Of a DNA stretch of 64,000 nt, positions 51,654 to 61,803 are shown in pieces. Source of the stretch: Pontibacterium sinense (GTDB taxonomy: Bacteria; Pseudomonadota; Gammaproteobacteria; Pseudomonadales; Balneatricaceae). Positions within the stretch are counted from its first letter, which is position 1; each line of letters starts with the position of its first letter. The DNA lies in assembly GCF_015209595.1 (NCBI RefSeq), contig NZ_JADEYS010000002.1, forward strand, positions 124,001 through 188,000, given 5' to 3'. The notes under the pieces are model-generated. The model was given only the letters and a program-made list of their open reading frames with translations. It ran no database searches and was not told where the DNA came from. The position numbers and the translations under genes were made by a program.

Positions 51654-53264
51654 TCAGACCTTAAACCGAGATGTCATGCTTTGTAGATTGCTCGCCAGCT
51701 GAGACAGTGAGGCCGAAGCATTCTGCGTTGCCCGGCTACCCTCAACAACAGTACTGCCCAGCGATTTAAACTGCTGAACTTTGCCTCGGACTTCTTCCAT
51801 ATCATTACGTGCATCACTTGCCAGCGTCGCAGCTTCTTCGCATTCGCCGCTCAGGCTGTGAATGGTATGTTGGATAGAAGACAAGCTTTCGACGGTTGCC
51901 TGGGCGAGCTGTACAGAATCCCGTGCTTTAGATTGGTTAGATTCCATTGTATTCATGGATGCAGTAATCGAGGAAACAATGGTCTCCAGCATGGCGTTGA
52001 TCTCAACAGTCGACTGGTGAGTACGTGTCGCCAGCGTACGTACTTCATCGGCAACGACCGCAAAACCACGACCGGATTCGCCCGCACGGGCAGCTTCGAT
52101 TGCGGCGTTGAGCGCCAAAAGGTTGGTCTGATCAGCGATATCTGCAATGGTGCTGACAACACTGGAGACCTGATCGCCGGCATCACGCAACTCCATCAGC
52201 ATGCTAGCCGTGGTTTCGATATCGCCCGCCAGCGCTTCGATGCTAGCGGAGGTGCGTTCAACTTCACCGGCGCCTGACTGAACCTCAGACGCGCCTTTGC
52301 GGGCGGACTCCGAGGCTAGGGCGGAGCGTTCCACGCCACGTTCGATCTGCTGCTCAAGCTGCATCATGACATCCATCAGGTTGTCGATTTGCTGATTCAG
52401 GTGGTTGATCGCCTGATCTGAACTGGACGCCGTATCCGTGAGTGAGGTGACTGAGGAGCTGATACCTTTAGTGGCGCTGGATACTTCAGCCATGCCATTG
52501 CGGAACAGTTCCAGTAATTCGTTGATGCTGCTGGATGCACGACCGACTTCATCGCCACTTGTCTGAGGCAGCTGAATCGTTAAATCCTGATCGCGAGATA
52601 CTTTAAGTAAACCCGTTGCCAGTTCACTGATCGGGTTGGCCACTTGCTTGCGGGCAAAGATATAAGCAAGCAGGGCAACGATCACAATGCTTGATACCAG
52701 TAAAATAATCAGCTGCACGGTTCCGGCCATATCATCGATGATAGTCATCGAGCTGTCGCTGGCCGATTTGCTCACTTGTGTATTGATCTGACTGAGCTGT
52801 TCTAGCGCGCTGCTGGCATTTGCGGAGAGTGTGCCGAGTTCGTTACGTGCACTATCCCAATTGATCGTGCCTGCGGACATAGTATTACGCAATTGATCCA
52901 GAGATTGGTCCATATCATTCAAGCTACGGGAGAGGCTCTCAAGGCGGATGCCACCGCTGGACTGTAAAGCACGAACAGCCTGACCACGTATCTGATTGAT
53001 GGTGTCGCGGCGTTGGTCGTACGTCGCCACGTCGATAGTTGTGCCATACAGGGAATACGCTGCGATCTCTAATTTACCAACCGATGCACTAATGCGCTCC
53101 AGTTGACTTAGCTGTGGTAACGTCCGGTCAACAAAGGTGGTTACCTCACTTTGTACGGAGCGTGTTGTATTGGTCAGTGCGAATGCAGCGATCACGGTGA
53201 TCACCAGCACGGCGGCATATCCTAAAAAGACCTTGGTACTGATAGATCCGAAAATCTTCGCCAT
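51654..53264 (-). CDS. Methyl-accepting chemotaxis protein
   Basis: A 536-residue chemoreceptor: membrane helix 1 (~10-30), periplasmic sensory domain (~31-183) that looks all-helical, helix 2 (~184-205), HAMP (~206-260) and a long cytoplasmic coiled coil. The conserved hairpin tip [23 protein letters not shown] is intact. The ligand is not predictable. A GCCGATGA at 53316-53323 (minus strand) resembles a sigma-28 -10 element, but its -35 partner is not convincing. Confidence 0.93.
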   Translation of the reverse strand: MAKIFGSISTKVFLGYAAVLVITVIAAFALTNTTRSVQSEVTTFVDRTLPQLSQLERISASVGKLEIAAYSLYGTTIDVATYDQRRDTINQIRGQAVRALQSSGGIRLESLSRSLNDMDQSLDQLRNTMSAGTINWDSARNELGTLSANASSALEQLSQINTQVSKSASDSSMTIIDDMAGTVQLIILLVSSIVIVALLAYIFARKQVANPISELATGLLKVSRDQDLTIQLPQTSGDEVGRASSSINELLELFRNGMAEVSSATKGISSSVTSLTDTASSSDQAINHLNQQIDNLMDVMMQLEQQIERGVERSALASESARKGASEVQSGAGEVERTSASIEALAGDIETTASMLMELRDAGDQVSSVVSTIADIADQTNLLALNAAIEAARAGESGRGFAVVADEVRTLATRTHQSTVEINAMLETIVSSITASMNTMESNQSKARDSVQLAQATVESLSSIQHTIHSLSGECEEAATLASDARNDMEEVRGKVQQFKSLGSTVVEGSRATQNASASLSQLASNLQSMTSRFKV

Positions 53265-53419
53265 CTGTTGCTTCCTTTATTACTATGCTTTTGCACGTAT
53301 TATTAGAGACCTGTCTCATCGGCTTCACCAAGAAGCCACGAAACTGACAATAACCAACTGTAATCTATAGATTTTGTACAGATTTCAGTAAATCGCAACC
53401 ACCTTACAGAGATAATTGG

Positions 53420-53803
53420 ATGAATATACCTGATCAAAACTTCGATCCGACTCATATAGAAGGGTATCACGCCCACATTTATTACGGTGATCAGGTTCAG
53501 CGTCAGGTTGCAGCAGATATTCGTGACGCAATTGAAACGTGTTTTGATGTTGTGCTGGGGCGCTGGCGTGATAAACCGGTTGGGCCGCACCCTATGCCGA
53601 TGTATCAGGTTGCCTTTGATAAGAGCGTACTGCCTGAGATTTTGCCATGGTTAATGGCCGTAAGAGGGCCGTTATCCATATTGATACATTGCTGTACCGG
53701 GCGTAGTGATCTGCTTGATCATACTGCTGGTGCGCTTTGGTTAGGCGATTCGTTAGTGCTGGATACAGCGTTTTTTGGCAATGAAGTTGGCCGTAGCGCT
53801 TGA
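53420..53803 (+). CDS. DOPA 4,5-dioxygenase family protein
   Basis: A 127-residue protein matching the small DOPA-dioxygenase-like family: IEGYHAHIYYGD at the N-terminus, GPHPMPMYQVAF and ILIHCCTGRSDLLDHT, with several conserved histidines as likely metal ligands. Bacterial members are seldom characterised, so the substrate is open. It lies 32 bases before the CPXCG gene on the same strand and 155 bases from the divergent chemoreceptor. Confidence 0.87.
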   Translation: MNIPDQNFDPTHIEGYHAHIYYGDQVQRQVAADIRDAIETCFDVVLGRWRDKPVGPHPMPMYQVAFDKSVLPEILPWLMAVRGPLSILIHCCTGRSDLLDHTAGALWLGDSLVLDTAFFGNEVGRSA

Positions 53804-53835
53804 AGTCGTCGAGATGTGCGGCAAGAGGCCAATAA

Positions 53836-54027
53836 ATGAATCTGCAAGAAGAAGTATCCGCTGAATGTCCGTACTGTGGTGAAATTATCACGTTGCTGGT
53901 GGATTGTTCGGAGTCTAAACAGCAATATATTGAGGACTGTGAAGTCTGCTGTCGCCCAATGAACGTGAGTGTGATCATTGATCATGAAGGGTGGCCTCAG
54001 GTTCAGCTAAGCCACGAAAATGACTAA
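53836..54027 (+). CDS. CPXCG-motif cysteine-rich protein
   Basis: A 63-residue probable zinc-binding protein. It has the AECPYCGE motif and a second pair in CEVCCRPM, giving a four-cysteine ribbon. The family is small and conserved in marine gammaproteobacteria; its role is unknown. It appears to share a transcript with the preceding dioxygenase-like gene. Confidence 0.87.
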   Translation: MNLQEEVSAECPYCGEIITLLVDCSESKQQYIEDCEVCCRPMNVSVIIDHEGWPQVQLSHEND

Positions 54028-54111
54028 TACACCAGTATCATCGGTAAGCGGTCACCAAAAAATGTTACTCTTGCCAGCCTAATTCCGATTCTACTCAGTT
54101 CAGGTGCCAGA

Positions 54112-55005
54112 ATGGGCCGCTCCCTTTACGCTTCAACCGCAGTGACTCCTACCCAAAACACCGATCAGCATGAAACCGTATTAGCGTTTCTTGTCGCCCG
54201 TTTTCCCCGGATAACAGAACATGTCTGGCTGGAGCGCATGCAACAGGGGTATGTGCATTGGGAGGATGATAGTCTGATTAAAGAGGACACTCCTTTTAGA
54301 GCCAACGCAAAGGTCATGTATTACCGGGATGTGCCCGATGAGCCGGTGATTCCGTTTAAAGAGACGGTGATTTTTCAAGACGATGAACTGCTGGTGGCGT
54401 GTAAGCCTCACTTTCTGCCCGTTACCCCGGGTGGTGTATACGTAGAGCAGTGTTTACTAAATCGCTTGCGCCAGCAGACCGGTATTACTGCACTGACCCC
54501 GATACATCGTATTGATCGTGATACGGCAGGATTGGTGATGTTTTCTGTCAATCCGGAGACGCGTGGTTGCTATCAGCAAATGTTTGCGGAGGGGACAGTT
54601 AAAAAAACCTATCATGCAGTGGCTGCCTGTGACGATGATTCAATTGTGGATCAGCGATGGCTGATTGAAAACAGGATGGAGAAAGCAGAACAGTGGTTCC
54701 GTATGGCGATTACGGACGGAGATATCAATGCCCGTTCTACGGTGGCCTGTTTAAGCGTGCAGTCAGCGCGCGGACTGTTCGAGTTGAGTCCAATCACGGG
54801 AAAAACCCATCAGCTTCGTGTGCATATGGATAGTCTGGGTTTCCCGATCGAGAATGATCGTTTGTATCCTATTGCGTTGCCTCAGACAGCTGATGACTAT
54901 AATAAGCCCCTGCAGTTGTTGGCGCGTGAAGTTACGTTTGTAGACCCGGTGACAGGTCAGGCTCGCCACTTTATATCCACCCGTGAATTAGCCTGGGGTG
55001 GTTAG
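54112..55005 (+). CDS. RluA-family pseudouridine synthase
   Basis: A 297-residue RNA pseudouridine synthase. The catalytic aspartate is in IHRIDRDTAGLVMF (family HRLDRxTSG), followed by KKTYHAVAA and SPITGKTHQLRVHM. The N-terminal ~80 residues resemble a shortened S4-type region (ITEHVWLERMQQGYV ... EDTPFRANAKVMYYRD). The target RNA cannot be assigned. A 210-base gap follows in which I see no gene or clear hairpin. Confidence 0.88.
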   Translation: MGRSLYASTAVTPTQNTDQHETVLAFLVARFPRITEHVWLERMQQGYVHWEDDSLIKEDTPFRANAKVMYYRDVPDEPVIPFKETVIFQDDELLVACKPHFLPVTPGGVYVEQCLLNRLRQQTGITALTPIHRIDRDTAGLVMFSVNPETRGCYQQMFAEGTVKKTYHAVAACDDDSIVDQRWLIENRMEKAEQWFRMAITDGDINARSTVACLSVQSARGLFELSPITGKTHQLRVHMDSLGFPIENDRLYPIALPQTADDYNKPLQLLAREVTFVDPVTGQARHFISTRELAWGG

Positions 55006-55215
55006 TCAGCATCTGAAACCAAGCCCGTCATCAAATTTCCCTTTAGTTATTTAGCGTTCAATCGTAAAAGAAATTGTCGCGCCTTGATGGTTCCTGCCGC
55101 TTTCTCGTTTTTGGGCCGAAACCACGCCCTTTGCCTAGTTGGCGTGTGTTTGGTGTGACTGATAGTATGTTGTTGGATTGTATCTCAGCGAATTAGCTGA
55201 AGAAGGTGTTGTTTG

Positions 55216-58200
55216 ATGATTGGTAGTACCTTGAGGTGGTTTGTTGCGGCGCTGCTATGTATTCAGGTGGCGTATGGCAACGACAAGGTTGTATTGCAGC
55301 TTAAGTGGGAACATGAGTTCCAGTTTGCCGGATATTATGCGGCACTCTGGCAAGGATATTATGATGAAGCAGGGCTTGAGGTAGAGATACGGCCTGCTTC
55401 TGGACCCGGTGGGCAGTTAAAAGCACCGGTAAAAGAGTTAGTTTCCGGTGAAGCGGATTTTGCAATTGGTGCGTTGGATATCCTCGTCCATCGTGACCGG
55501 GGCGAAGATCTTGTTGTGCTTGCCCCGATCTTTCAGCGCAGCCCTCATTCTGTTTTTGCACTGCCCGGTACCCAACTGACCAGTGTTGACGATCTTGCAA
55601 AACTGACTGTCGCGACCCCCTTTGATGATTTTACCCGTGCGGAAGTGCAGGCACTTTTTCACTCCCGTCATATTGATCTCGCCGATACCCGATTTGTCGA
55701 TGACCCTCCCACCATTAGTACTTTGCTAGAGAACAAAGCCCAGGCTATCGCGACGTACAGTATTTCTGCCCAGTATGAAGCGCGCGAGCGAGGCATTTCA
55801 TTACATGAACTTTCGCCATCTGAGTTCGGTCTGGATTTTTACGGCGATACCTTGTTTACCCACCAGCGCGTGATCGAATCCGATCCGGAAAAAGTTGAGC
55901 GTTTTGTGCGTGCCAGCCTGAAAGGTTGGGAATATGCGCTCACACACAAAGAGGAAATTGCGCAGCGAATCGCTCGTGAGTTACCCCGGTATTTGTTTAG
56001 CTATCAGGATCTGGAAGGGTATAACCTGGCCTTTTCTGATGTCATCGATACCTATATGGCGTATCCCTACACCGAGATTGGTCACAACAATAGCCTGCGT
56101 TGGGAGCGAATGGTTAGCAACCTGCGTGCTATAGGAATGATCAAGAAAGATATGGATGTTGATGACCTCATATTTGATATCAATAGTTCCGAGGAGCTGG
56201 ACGTGAGCAGCACCCAGACACTGGTGCTAATCGGACTAGGCCTGTTGCTGATATGCAGTTTCTACTATGGGCGACGTCTTAAATATGTCTGGTTGCTCTA
56301 TCTTTTGGCTCTGGGGGTGATCTATGTGGCTGAACAGAGTGTAGAAGCCCAGTTGGAACGGGACCATTTCAAAGATCTGGAAGTCGACGTGCTGCAGCAG
56401 TTGAATGCGGTTGCCGCGAATATGTCAGGTATCGTGAACCGAAACCTGGCATATGTCAGTGGTATGTCGGCACATGTTGCCGTCAATCCCGACATTGACC
56501 AGATTCAGTTCAATCGGTACAGCGAAGCGATTTTCCGACAAAAGCCGTTGTTAATTAACTTGGCGGCGGCTCCAGATATGGTGATCGATCTGGTTTATCC
56601 GCTAAAGGGTAATCAGAGAGCGCTGGGGCTGGATTATCGTACTAAGGCGGATCAGTTGGACGTGGTCATGCGGGTTCGTAATAGTGGTCGCTTGGCGGTC
56701 GCGGGTCCGATTGATCTTGTGCAAGGTGGATTAGCATTTATTGCCCGAGCCGGTGTGAAGTCAGTTGATGAGTTCGGTGAAGAGTATTTCTGGGGGATCC
56801 TGTCGGCGCCGTTTCTAGCCAATGATCTGTATCGCAAGGCGGGTCTGTTTGAACCTGATATTTCTGTCGATATTGCAATTCGTGGGCGTGATGGCTTGGG
56901 TCGAAACGGTGAGACGTTCTATGGTGACAGTGCATTGTTTGAGGATTCACGCTCACTGAGGTCAACGATTCGTGTTGGTGATGGAACCTGGCAATTTGCG
57001 GCCCGTCCGAAAGAGGGATGGAATTACAATCGCCAAGGTGTAGTACTGTTACGTGGCTTTGCCGGATCACTGGGGTTACTGCTATTTCTATTCCTCCTGT
57101 GGCAACGACGACAGATTGATGCGCAGCGTTTGTATGAGCAGAAGATTCATGACAACGAAGGCTTGCTGCGTGAGATGAGTAAGGTTGCGAATATTAACGG
57201 TTGGAAGATTCCTGCTGGCCAGTCGCAATTGCTCTGGAGTAGTCACGCGTCCAGTATTTTGGGTATCTCTGAGCGTGAGCAAGGCTGGGGTATGGAGAGT
57301 ATCCTTGAATTGTTTGATGAACATCAGGCCAACAAATTAAGGCTAGCGTTGCTTGATGCAATGGAGCAGGGAAAATCCTTTGATATCGAGCTGAGCCTAA
57401 ATATTACTGGCACCGAACACCGTTGGATACGCTGGATTGGAAATGCGGAACAGCGTGACAAGGGGCAATACGAAGTCACCGGTGCAGTGCAAGATATTAC
57501 CGAGCGTAAAAAATTCAGTGAGGTGGTAGAGCGGCAGGCAAATTACGATCTGTTAACCGGATTACCCAACCGCTCCTACTTTTATGAAAATCTCAAATGG
57601 TCGGTGGCAGCGGCTCAGCGCACCAATACCCAGCTTGCGGTGTTGTTTATCGATTTGGACAAGTTTAAACCGGTGAATGACAACTATGGCCATGTTGCCG
57701 GTGACAAGTTATTGCAAAGTGTCGCTCAGCGCATTCGTAACAGTTTGCGGGAGTCTGATTTTGTAGCGCGTATTAGCGGCGATGAATTTACTGTTGTGTT
57801 GCGTCAGATTACTAATGAATACGCCCCCATTGATGTAGCAGAGAAGCTTCTTACTGAGATACGAAAACCCTATGCGATTATGGATCGTCAAATATACTGC
57901 GGTGCGAGTATTGGTATCTCGGTGTTCCCTGACGACAGCGTTGAAGCAGATAACCTGATCTCGAAAGCGGATTACGCAATGTACGAGGTCAAACGCAGTG
58001 GACGTAATGGCTGTCAGTACTTCACGCACGCCATGCAGGAACGCTCCGAGAGTCGTCATAAGCTATATACCCGTCTGCAACAGGCGATTGCTGATAAGCT
58101 GCTTTATGTTGTATATCAACCCATCATTGACCTTAGGTCTGGCGAAATTACTAAGTGTGAGGCGCTGGTGCGCTGGCGTGATATCGATGGGCGTGACATT

Positions 58201-58830
58201 CCACCTTCTGAGTTTATTGCTCTGGCGGAAGAGACCAGTCTGGTGAATGAGATAGATCGTTTTGTTTTGGCGGAGGCGGGCGATTTTATCTATCGCTTAG
58301 AGCAACATGTTGGACAGCGGATTGCGTTGTCCGTGAACGTATCACCACGGGTGTTTTCCTCTACCGAAGCGGCGATGAAAAGCTGGCTTCAGTTGGCGAT
58401 GGATGTCGCGTCGCGCGTTGATCTCACCATTGAGATAACCGAACGCATGTTGATCGATGGGCCTGACAAGGCGTTGTGCGTACTGAACGAACTGAAAAAC
58501 AGCGGAGCAACCATCGCAATCGATGATTTTGGTACGGGTTACTCTTCGCTGAGTTACCTGACGCAGCTGCCGATCGACTTTATCAAAATTGATAAATCCT
58601 TCGTACAGCAGGTCAACGAGAACAGATCGTCCCGCATGCTGGTGGACACGGTTGTGAACTTGGCAAAAAATCTCGATCTGCAATTGATCGGAGAGGGTGT
58701 GGAAACAACTGAAAATCTGAAAATGTTGCGGGATAAGGGGTGCGATTTTGCCCAGGGCTATTTGCTTGGTAAACCGATGACGGGTGATGAACTTCAGTGC
58801 AGAGTGGCTGAGTCATCTCCGGTATTTTGA
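55216..58830 (+). CDS. NMT1-CHASE-PAS-GGDEF-EAL sensor protein
   Basis: A 1,204-residue membrane sensor for c-di-GMP turnover. Order: signal peptide (~1-21); NMT1/THI5-like periplasmic binding domain (~25-250, LKWEHEFQFAGYYAALWQGYYDEAGLEVE); two membrane helices (~335-353, ~357-374); CHASE domain (~379-600); helix (~609-629); PAS (~645-767); GGDEF (~777-940) with SGDEF, so cyclase activity is plausible; EAL (~964-1204) with intact CEALVRW and DDFGTGYSS. The binding domain family recognises pyrimidine/thiamine precursors or sulfonates, but the ligand here is unknown. A TTG at 55213 precedes the preferred ATG. Confidence 0.9.
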   Translation: MIGSTLRWFVAALLCIQVAYGNDKVVLQLKWEHEFQFAGYYAALWQGYYDEAGLEVEIRPASGPGGQLKAPVKELVSGEADFAIGALDILVHRDRGEDLVVLAPIFQRSPHSVFALPGTQLTSVDDLAKLTVATPFDDFTRAEVQALFHSRHIDLADTRFVDDPPTISTLLENKAQAIATYSISAQYEARERGISLHELSPSEFGLDFYGDTLFTHQRVIESDPEKVERFVRASLKGWEYALTHKEEIAQRIARELPRYLFSYQDLEGYNLAFSDVIDTYMAYPYTEIGHNNSLRWERMVSNLRAIGMIKKDMDVDDLIFDINSSEELDVSSTQTLVLIGLGLLLICSFYYGRRLKYVWLLYLLALGVIYVAEQSVEAQLERDHFKDLEVDVLQQLNAVAANMSGIVNRNLAYVSGMSAHVAVNPDIDQIQFNRYSEAIFRQKPLLINLAAAPDMVIDLVYPLKGNQRALGLDYRTKADQLDVVMRVRNSGRLAVAGPIDLVQGGLAFIARAGVKSVDEFGEEYFWGILSAPFLANDLYRKAGLFEPDISVDIAIRGRDGLGRNGETFYGDSALFEDSRSLRSTIRVGDGTWQFAARPKEGWNYNRQGVVLLRGFAGSLGLLLFLFLLWQRRQIDAQRLYEQKIHDNEGLLREMSKVANINGWKIPAGQSQLLWSSHASSILGISEREQGWGMESILELFDEHQANKLRLALLDAMEQGKSFDIELSLNITGTEHRWIRWIGNAEQRDKGQYEVTGAVQDITERKKFSEVVERQANYDLLTGLPNRSYFYENLKWSVAAAQRTNTQLAVLFIDLDKFKPVNDNYGHVAGDKLLQSVAQRIRNSLRESDFVARISGDEFTVVLRQITNEYAPIDVAEKLLTEIRKPYAIMDRQIYCGASIGISVFPDDSVEADNLISKADYAMYEVKRSGRNGCQYFTHAMQERSESRHKLYTRLQQAIADKLLYVVYQPIIDLRSGEITKCEALVRWRDIDGRDIPPSEFIALAEETSLVNEIDRFVLAEAGDFIYRLEQHVGQRIALSVNVSPRVFSSTEAAMKSWLQLAMDVASRVDLTIEITERMLIDGPDKALCVLNELKNSGATIAIDDFGTGYSSLSYLTQLPIDFIKIDKSFVQQVNENRSSRMLVDTVVNLAKNLDLQLIGEGVETTENLKMLRDKGCDFAQGYLLGKPMTGDELQCRVAESSPVF

Positions 58831-58942
58831 GATCCGAACGGGGCTGCTTGAGTTCTACGTTGATCTGGATACTGCTTCACCGATGTATACTGGGGTAGTA
58901 TGCAGGAAAAGAATAAGAATAAGCGGAGCACGGGAGGTGCTT

Positions 58943-60346
58943 ATGAATCGCGTAACACGGCCTTTTCATCAGTCAGATTTACAGATTTTGGTTAACGATC
59001 TAGCGCCTTTGTACGGTGATCGTATCCATCTGTCGCAGGCGGTTCGAGAACAACATGGACAGGGTGAAGACAGTTACGGCTGCATGCCACCTGATGTTGT
59101 GATCTATCCCTTTTGTACCGAAGAGGTAGCGCAGATTGTGCGTCTCTGTCATCAGTATCATATTCCTGTGATCCCCTACGGTACGGGCACCTCTGTTGAA
59201 GGCCATCTTCTTGCCACACAAGGTGGGGTTTGTCTTGATCTGTCAGAGATGGATCAGATCGTCGAAATCAATCCGCAAGACATGGATTGCCGTGTTCAGG
59301 CTGGTGTCACCCGCGAAGAACTCAATAAAGCACTGCGCTACGATGGCTTGTTCTTTCCTATTGATCCGGGTGCAAATGCCAGTATTGGCGGCATGGCGTC
59401 TACACGTGCATCCGGAACAAATGCGGTACGGTATGGCACGATGCGTGAAGCGGTACTTGGCCTCACGGTCGTGACGCCTCAGGGAGAGATCATCCGTACC
59501 GGGACGCGGGCACGCAAAAGCGCGGCGGGTTATGACCTGACACGCATGTATGTGGGGGCCGAAGGCACACTTGGGGTGATTACTGAGGTGCAGCTTCGCC
59601 TTCATCCTGTGCCAGAGCAAATTCGGTCGGCTGTATGCAGCTTCGAAAACTTAGAAGGTGCAGTCTATACGGTTATCGAAGCGATGCAGGCCGCGATTCC
59701 CATGGCGCGAATCGAACTACTCAATAATTTGCAGATGAAAGCCTGTATTAAGTACTCAAAACTGGAAGGCTTTGCAGAAGCGCCTACACTGTTTCTGGAG
59801 TTTCATGGTTCGCCTGTAGGCGTTCAGGAACAGATTGATCTATTTGAAGAAATTGCAGGCAGTAATGGCGGCACCCAATTCCGCTGGGCAGACAACACCG
59901 AAGACAGAAACGCGCTTTGGACGGCCCGACACAACGCCTATTTTGCAGCCCAGTCGCTGAAGCCAGGGGCTAAAGCGATTACCACGGATGTGTGTGTACC
60001 TATCTCGCGGCTTGCCGATTGTATTCTGGCTGCGGAAGAAGCGGCGAAAGAAAGTGATCTGTTATGCCCAATCGTTGGGCATGTTGGTGACGGTAATTTT
60101 CATCTGCTAATTGTTTTCAATCCGGCTGACTGTGACGAGCTTGAAGCAGCACGGAAATTGTCTGCTAAAGTTGTTGAGGGTGCTTTGGCCGTAGGCGGCA
60201 CCTGTACAGGTGAACATGGGATTGGGAGTGGTAAAAAAGAGTATCTGCGTACCGAACATGGTAATGCAGTGGAGATCATGGCGACGCTGAAGCGGGCGCT
60301 GGATCCGAATAATATTATGAACCCGGGAAAGGTGCTGGATATTTAG
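58943..60346 (+). CDS. FAD-linked 2-hydroxyacid dehydrogenase (D-lactate/glycolate type)
   Basis: A 467-residue flavoenzyme of the GlcD/DLD family that oxidises a 2-hydroxyacid, most likely D-lactate, passing electrons to quinone or cytochrome. It has the FAD-binding PCMH motif VIPYGTGTSVEGHLLA and DPGANASIGGMASTRASGTNAVRYG, and the C-terminal CGTCTGEHGIGSGKK-type end (GTCTGEHGIG, NPGKVLDI). A long frame from 58784 overlaps the preceding gene; the ATG at 58943 follows GGGAGG and is clearly the start. Confidence 0.88.
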   Translation: MNRVTRPFHQSDLQILVNDLAPLYGDRIHLSQAVREQHGQGEDSYGCMPPDVVIYPFCTEEVAQIVRLCHQYHIPVIPYGTGTSVEGHLLATQGGVCLDLSEMDQIVEINPQDMDCRVQAGVTREELNKALRYDGLFFPIDPGANASIGGMASTRASGTNAVRYGTMREAVLGLTVVTPQGEIIRTGTRARKSAAGYDLTRMYVGAEGTLGVITEVQLRLHPVPEQIRSAVCSFENLEGAVYTVIEAMQAAIPMARIELLNNLQMKACIKYSKLEGFAEAPTLFLEFHGSPVGVQEQIDLFEEIAGSNGGTQFRWADNTEDRNALWTARHNAYFAAQSLKPGAKAITTDVCVPISRLADCILAAEEAAKESDLLCPIVGHVGDGNFHLLIVFNPADCDELEAARKLSAKVVEGALAVGGTCTGEHGIGSGKKEYLRTEHGNAVEIMATLKRALDPNNIMNPGKVLDI

Positions 60347-60435
60347 CATCGTTTGCAGTTGTTCTGGCAGCCTGGGCGGAGTTGTACGGGTGTATCGACG
60401 TTGTAATCTGCATCCGGTTGATATGGAGAATATCT

Positions 60436-61233
60436 ATGGATGACCTGAGACCATCAGACCTTAATATCTTACTTGTAGAGCCCTCAAATGCTCAGCGTAG
60501 AATGATTGAGCATGAATTGAGCCGTGAGGGTGTGAACAACATTGACTTTGTGAGCGGTAAAGAAGAAGCGCTGGAACGGATAGATCAGATCTGTCCTGAC
60601 TTAGTTATCTCCTCCCTGTATTTTGCCGATGGCAGTGGGCTGGATCTACTACGTGAGATCCGCGGACAGGAAGAGTTAGAAGATCTACCGTTTATGCTGA
60701 TTACCAGTGAATCGCGCCGTGAGCGACTAGAAGAGTTTAAACAGTCGGGGGTTGTGGCGATCTTACCGAAGCCGTTCACGCATGAAAACTTGTCACGGGC
60801 AGTCAGTTCCACGCTTGATCTGCTGACAACCCAAGATCTGGATCTGGAATTGTATGATCCGGAAGAGCTGCGGGTGTTGGTCGTAGACGATAGCCGATTA
60901 GCACGTAAAGTGATTTTGAAGGTTTTGGGTAATCTGGGTATCACCAGAATGACTGAGGCAGCCGATGGATCTGAAGCGATAACTATTCTTGGCGGTGAGA
61001 GTTTTGATTTAGTGGTAACCGACTACAACATGCCTGAAGTAAACGGCGTGGAGCTAACTGAGTTTATTCGTGGGTCAGAAACCCACAGTCACGTCCCCGT
61101 GCTGATGGTAACGTCAGAAGCGAATCAGACTCATCTTGCCAATGTGGCGCAGTCAGGTGTTAATGCCATGATGGACAAACCCTTTGAGCCTGAAAGCGTC
61201 AGACGGTTGCTTGCAACAATCATGAACGATTAG
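60436..61233 (+). CDS. Double-receiver response regulator
   Basis: A 265-residue protein made of two receiver domains and no output domain. The first (~8-130) is degenerate: the phosphoacceptor position is Ser60 (VISSLYFADG) and the acidic pair is changed (LLVEPS), though KP remains. The second (~145-265) is canonical: VVDDS, phosphoacceptor Asp196 in VVTDYNMPEVNG, VTSEA and DKPFEPE. A ribosome site (TGGAGA) precedes the ATG at 60436. It could act in chemotaxis or as an adaptor; the partner kinase is not in the window. Confidence 0.88.
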   Translation: MDDLRPSDLNILLVEPSNAQRRMIEHELSREGVNNIDFVSGKEEALERIDQICPDLVISSLYFADGSGLDLLREIRGQEELEDLPFMLITSESRRERLEEFKQSGVVAILPKPFTHENLSRAVSSTLDLLTTQDLDLELYDPEELRVLVVDDSRLARKVILKVLGNLGITRMTEAADGSEAITILGGESFDLVVTDYNMPEVNGVELTEFIRGSETHSHVPVLMVTSEANQTHLANVAQSGVNAMMDKPFEPESVRRLLATIMND

Positions 61234-61257
61234 TTTTCTGAGATCTTTGGTGTAACT

Positions 61258-61296
61258 AAAAACCCCTGAATATCAATGTATTGCAGGGGTTTTTTA
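61258..61296. terminator. Bidirectional terminator between response regulator and DUF3010 genes
   Basis: AAAAACCCCTG (61258-61268) pairs with CAGGGGTTTTT (61284-61294) with a 15-base loop; T-runs read out on both strands. It separates convergent genes. Confidence 0.82.
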
Positions 61297-61316
61297 ATGT
61301 GTTTTTTAGGGCGTGA

Positions 61317-61754
61317 TTACCCGTTGTAGTGCATATGGTTCAGGTAGCAATACGCAGTGATAAACGCAGGTTCCTGAAACTTTTTCAGGCCGGTTTCGCG
61401 GAAATCGATCATGATTGGATTTCGCTTCAACTGCTCTTTGATCTCAGATGAAGGAGTCATGACAACCTTAAGGCCTTCGATCAGCTGAATTGCTGCCTCC
61501 AGTTTAAAACCGACGGCGCTGCCAGAGAATTTGCCAGTCGTTGGACGCTGACGAATAACGGCGCACTCGACACCGTAGTCTTCCATAAGCTTGCGAAATG
61601 TAAACTGGAAGTGCTGAACCTCTTCCTGATTGTTTGGGTTGTGCAGGGTGAGCTTACGCTGGCGACAATCCGGAATATCAAACAGACCGTCGGAAAGCGA
61701 GAGGAGGGTAATGATAGCTTCGCTGCCGGTTAGCTCAACGCCACAAACTTTCAT
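61317..61754 (-). CDS. DUF3010 family protein
   Basis: A 145-residue conserved protein starting MKVCGVELTGSEAIITLLSLSDGLFDIPDCR, with GFKLEAAIQLIEGLKV and LKRNPIMIDFRETGLKKFQEPAF, matching DUF3010. The fold may be RNase H-like (the early acidic VCGVEL), but no catalytic role is established. It is the last gene of a run of small minus-strand genes. Confidence 0.85.
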   Translation of the reverse strand: MKVCGVELTGSEAIITLLSLSDGLFDIPDCRQRKLTLHNPNNQEEVQHFQFTFRKLMEDYGVECAVIRQRPTTGKFSGSAVGFKLEAAIQLIEGLKVVMTPSSEIKEQLKRNPIMIDFRETGLKKFQEPAFITAYCYLNHMHYNG

Positions 61755-61803
61755 AATGAGATTTCTACCTGAAGATTAATATGAGGGCAGCATTATAGCG
61801 GAC

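Noticed and set aside
53316-53323. Sigma-28 promoter for the chemoreceptor
   Set aside because: GCCGATGA fits the -10 element but no TAAA-type -35 element lies at the right distance.
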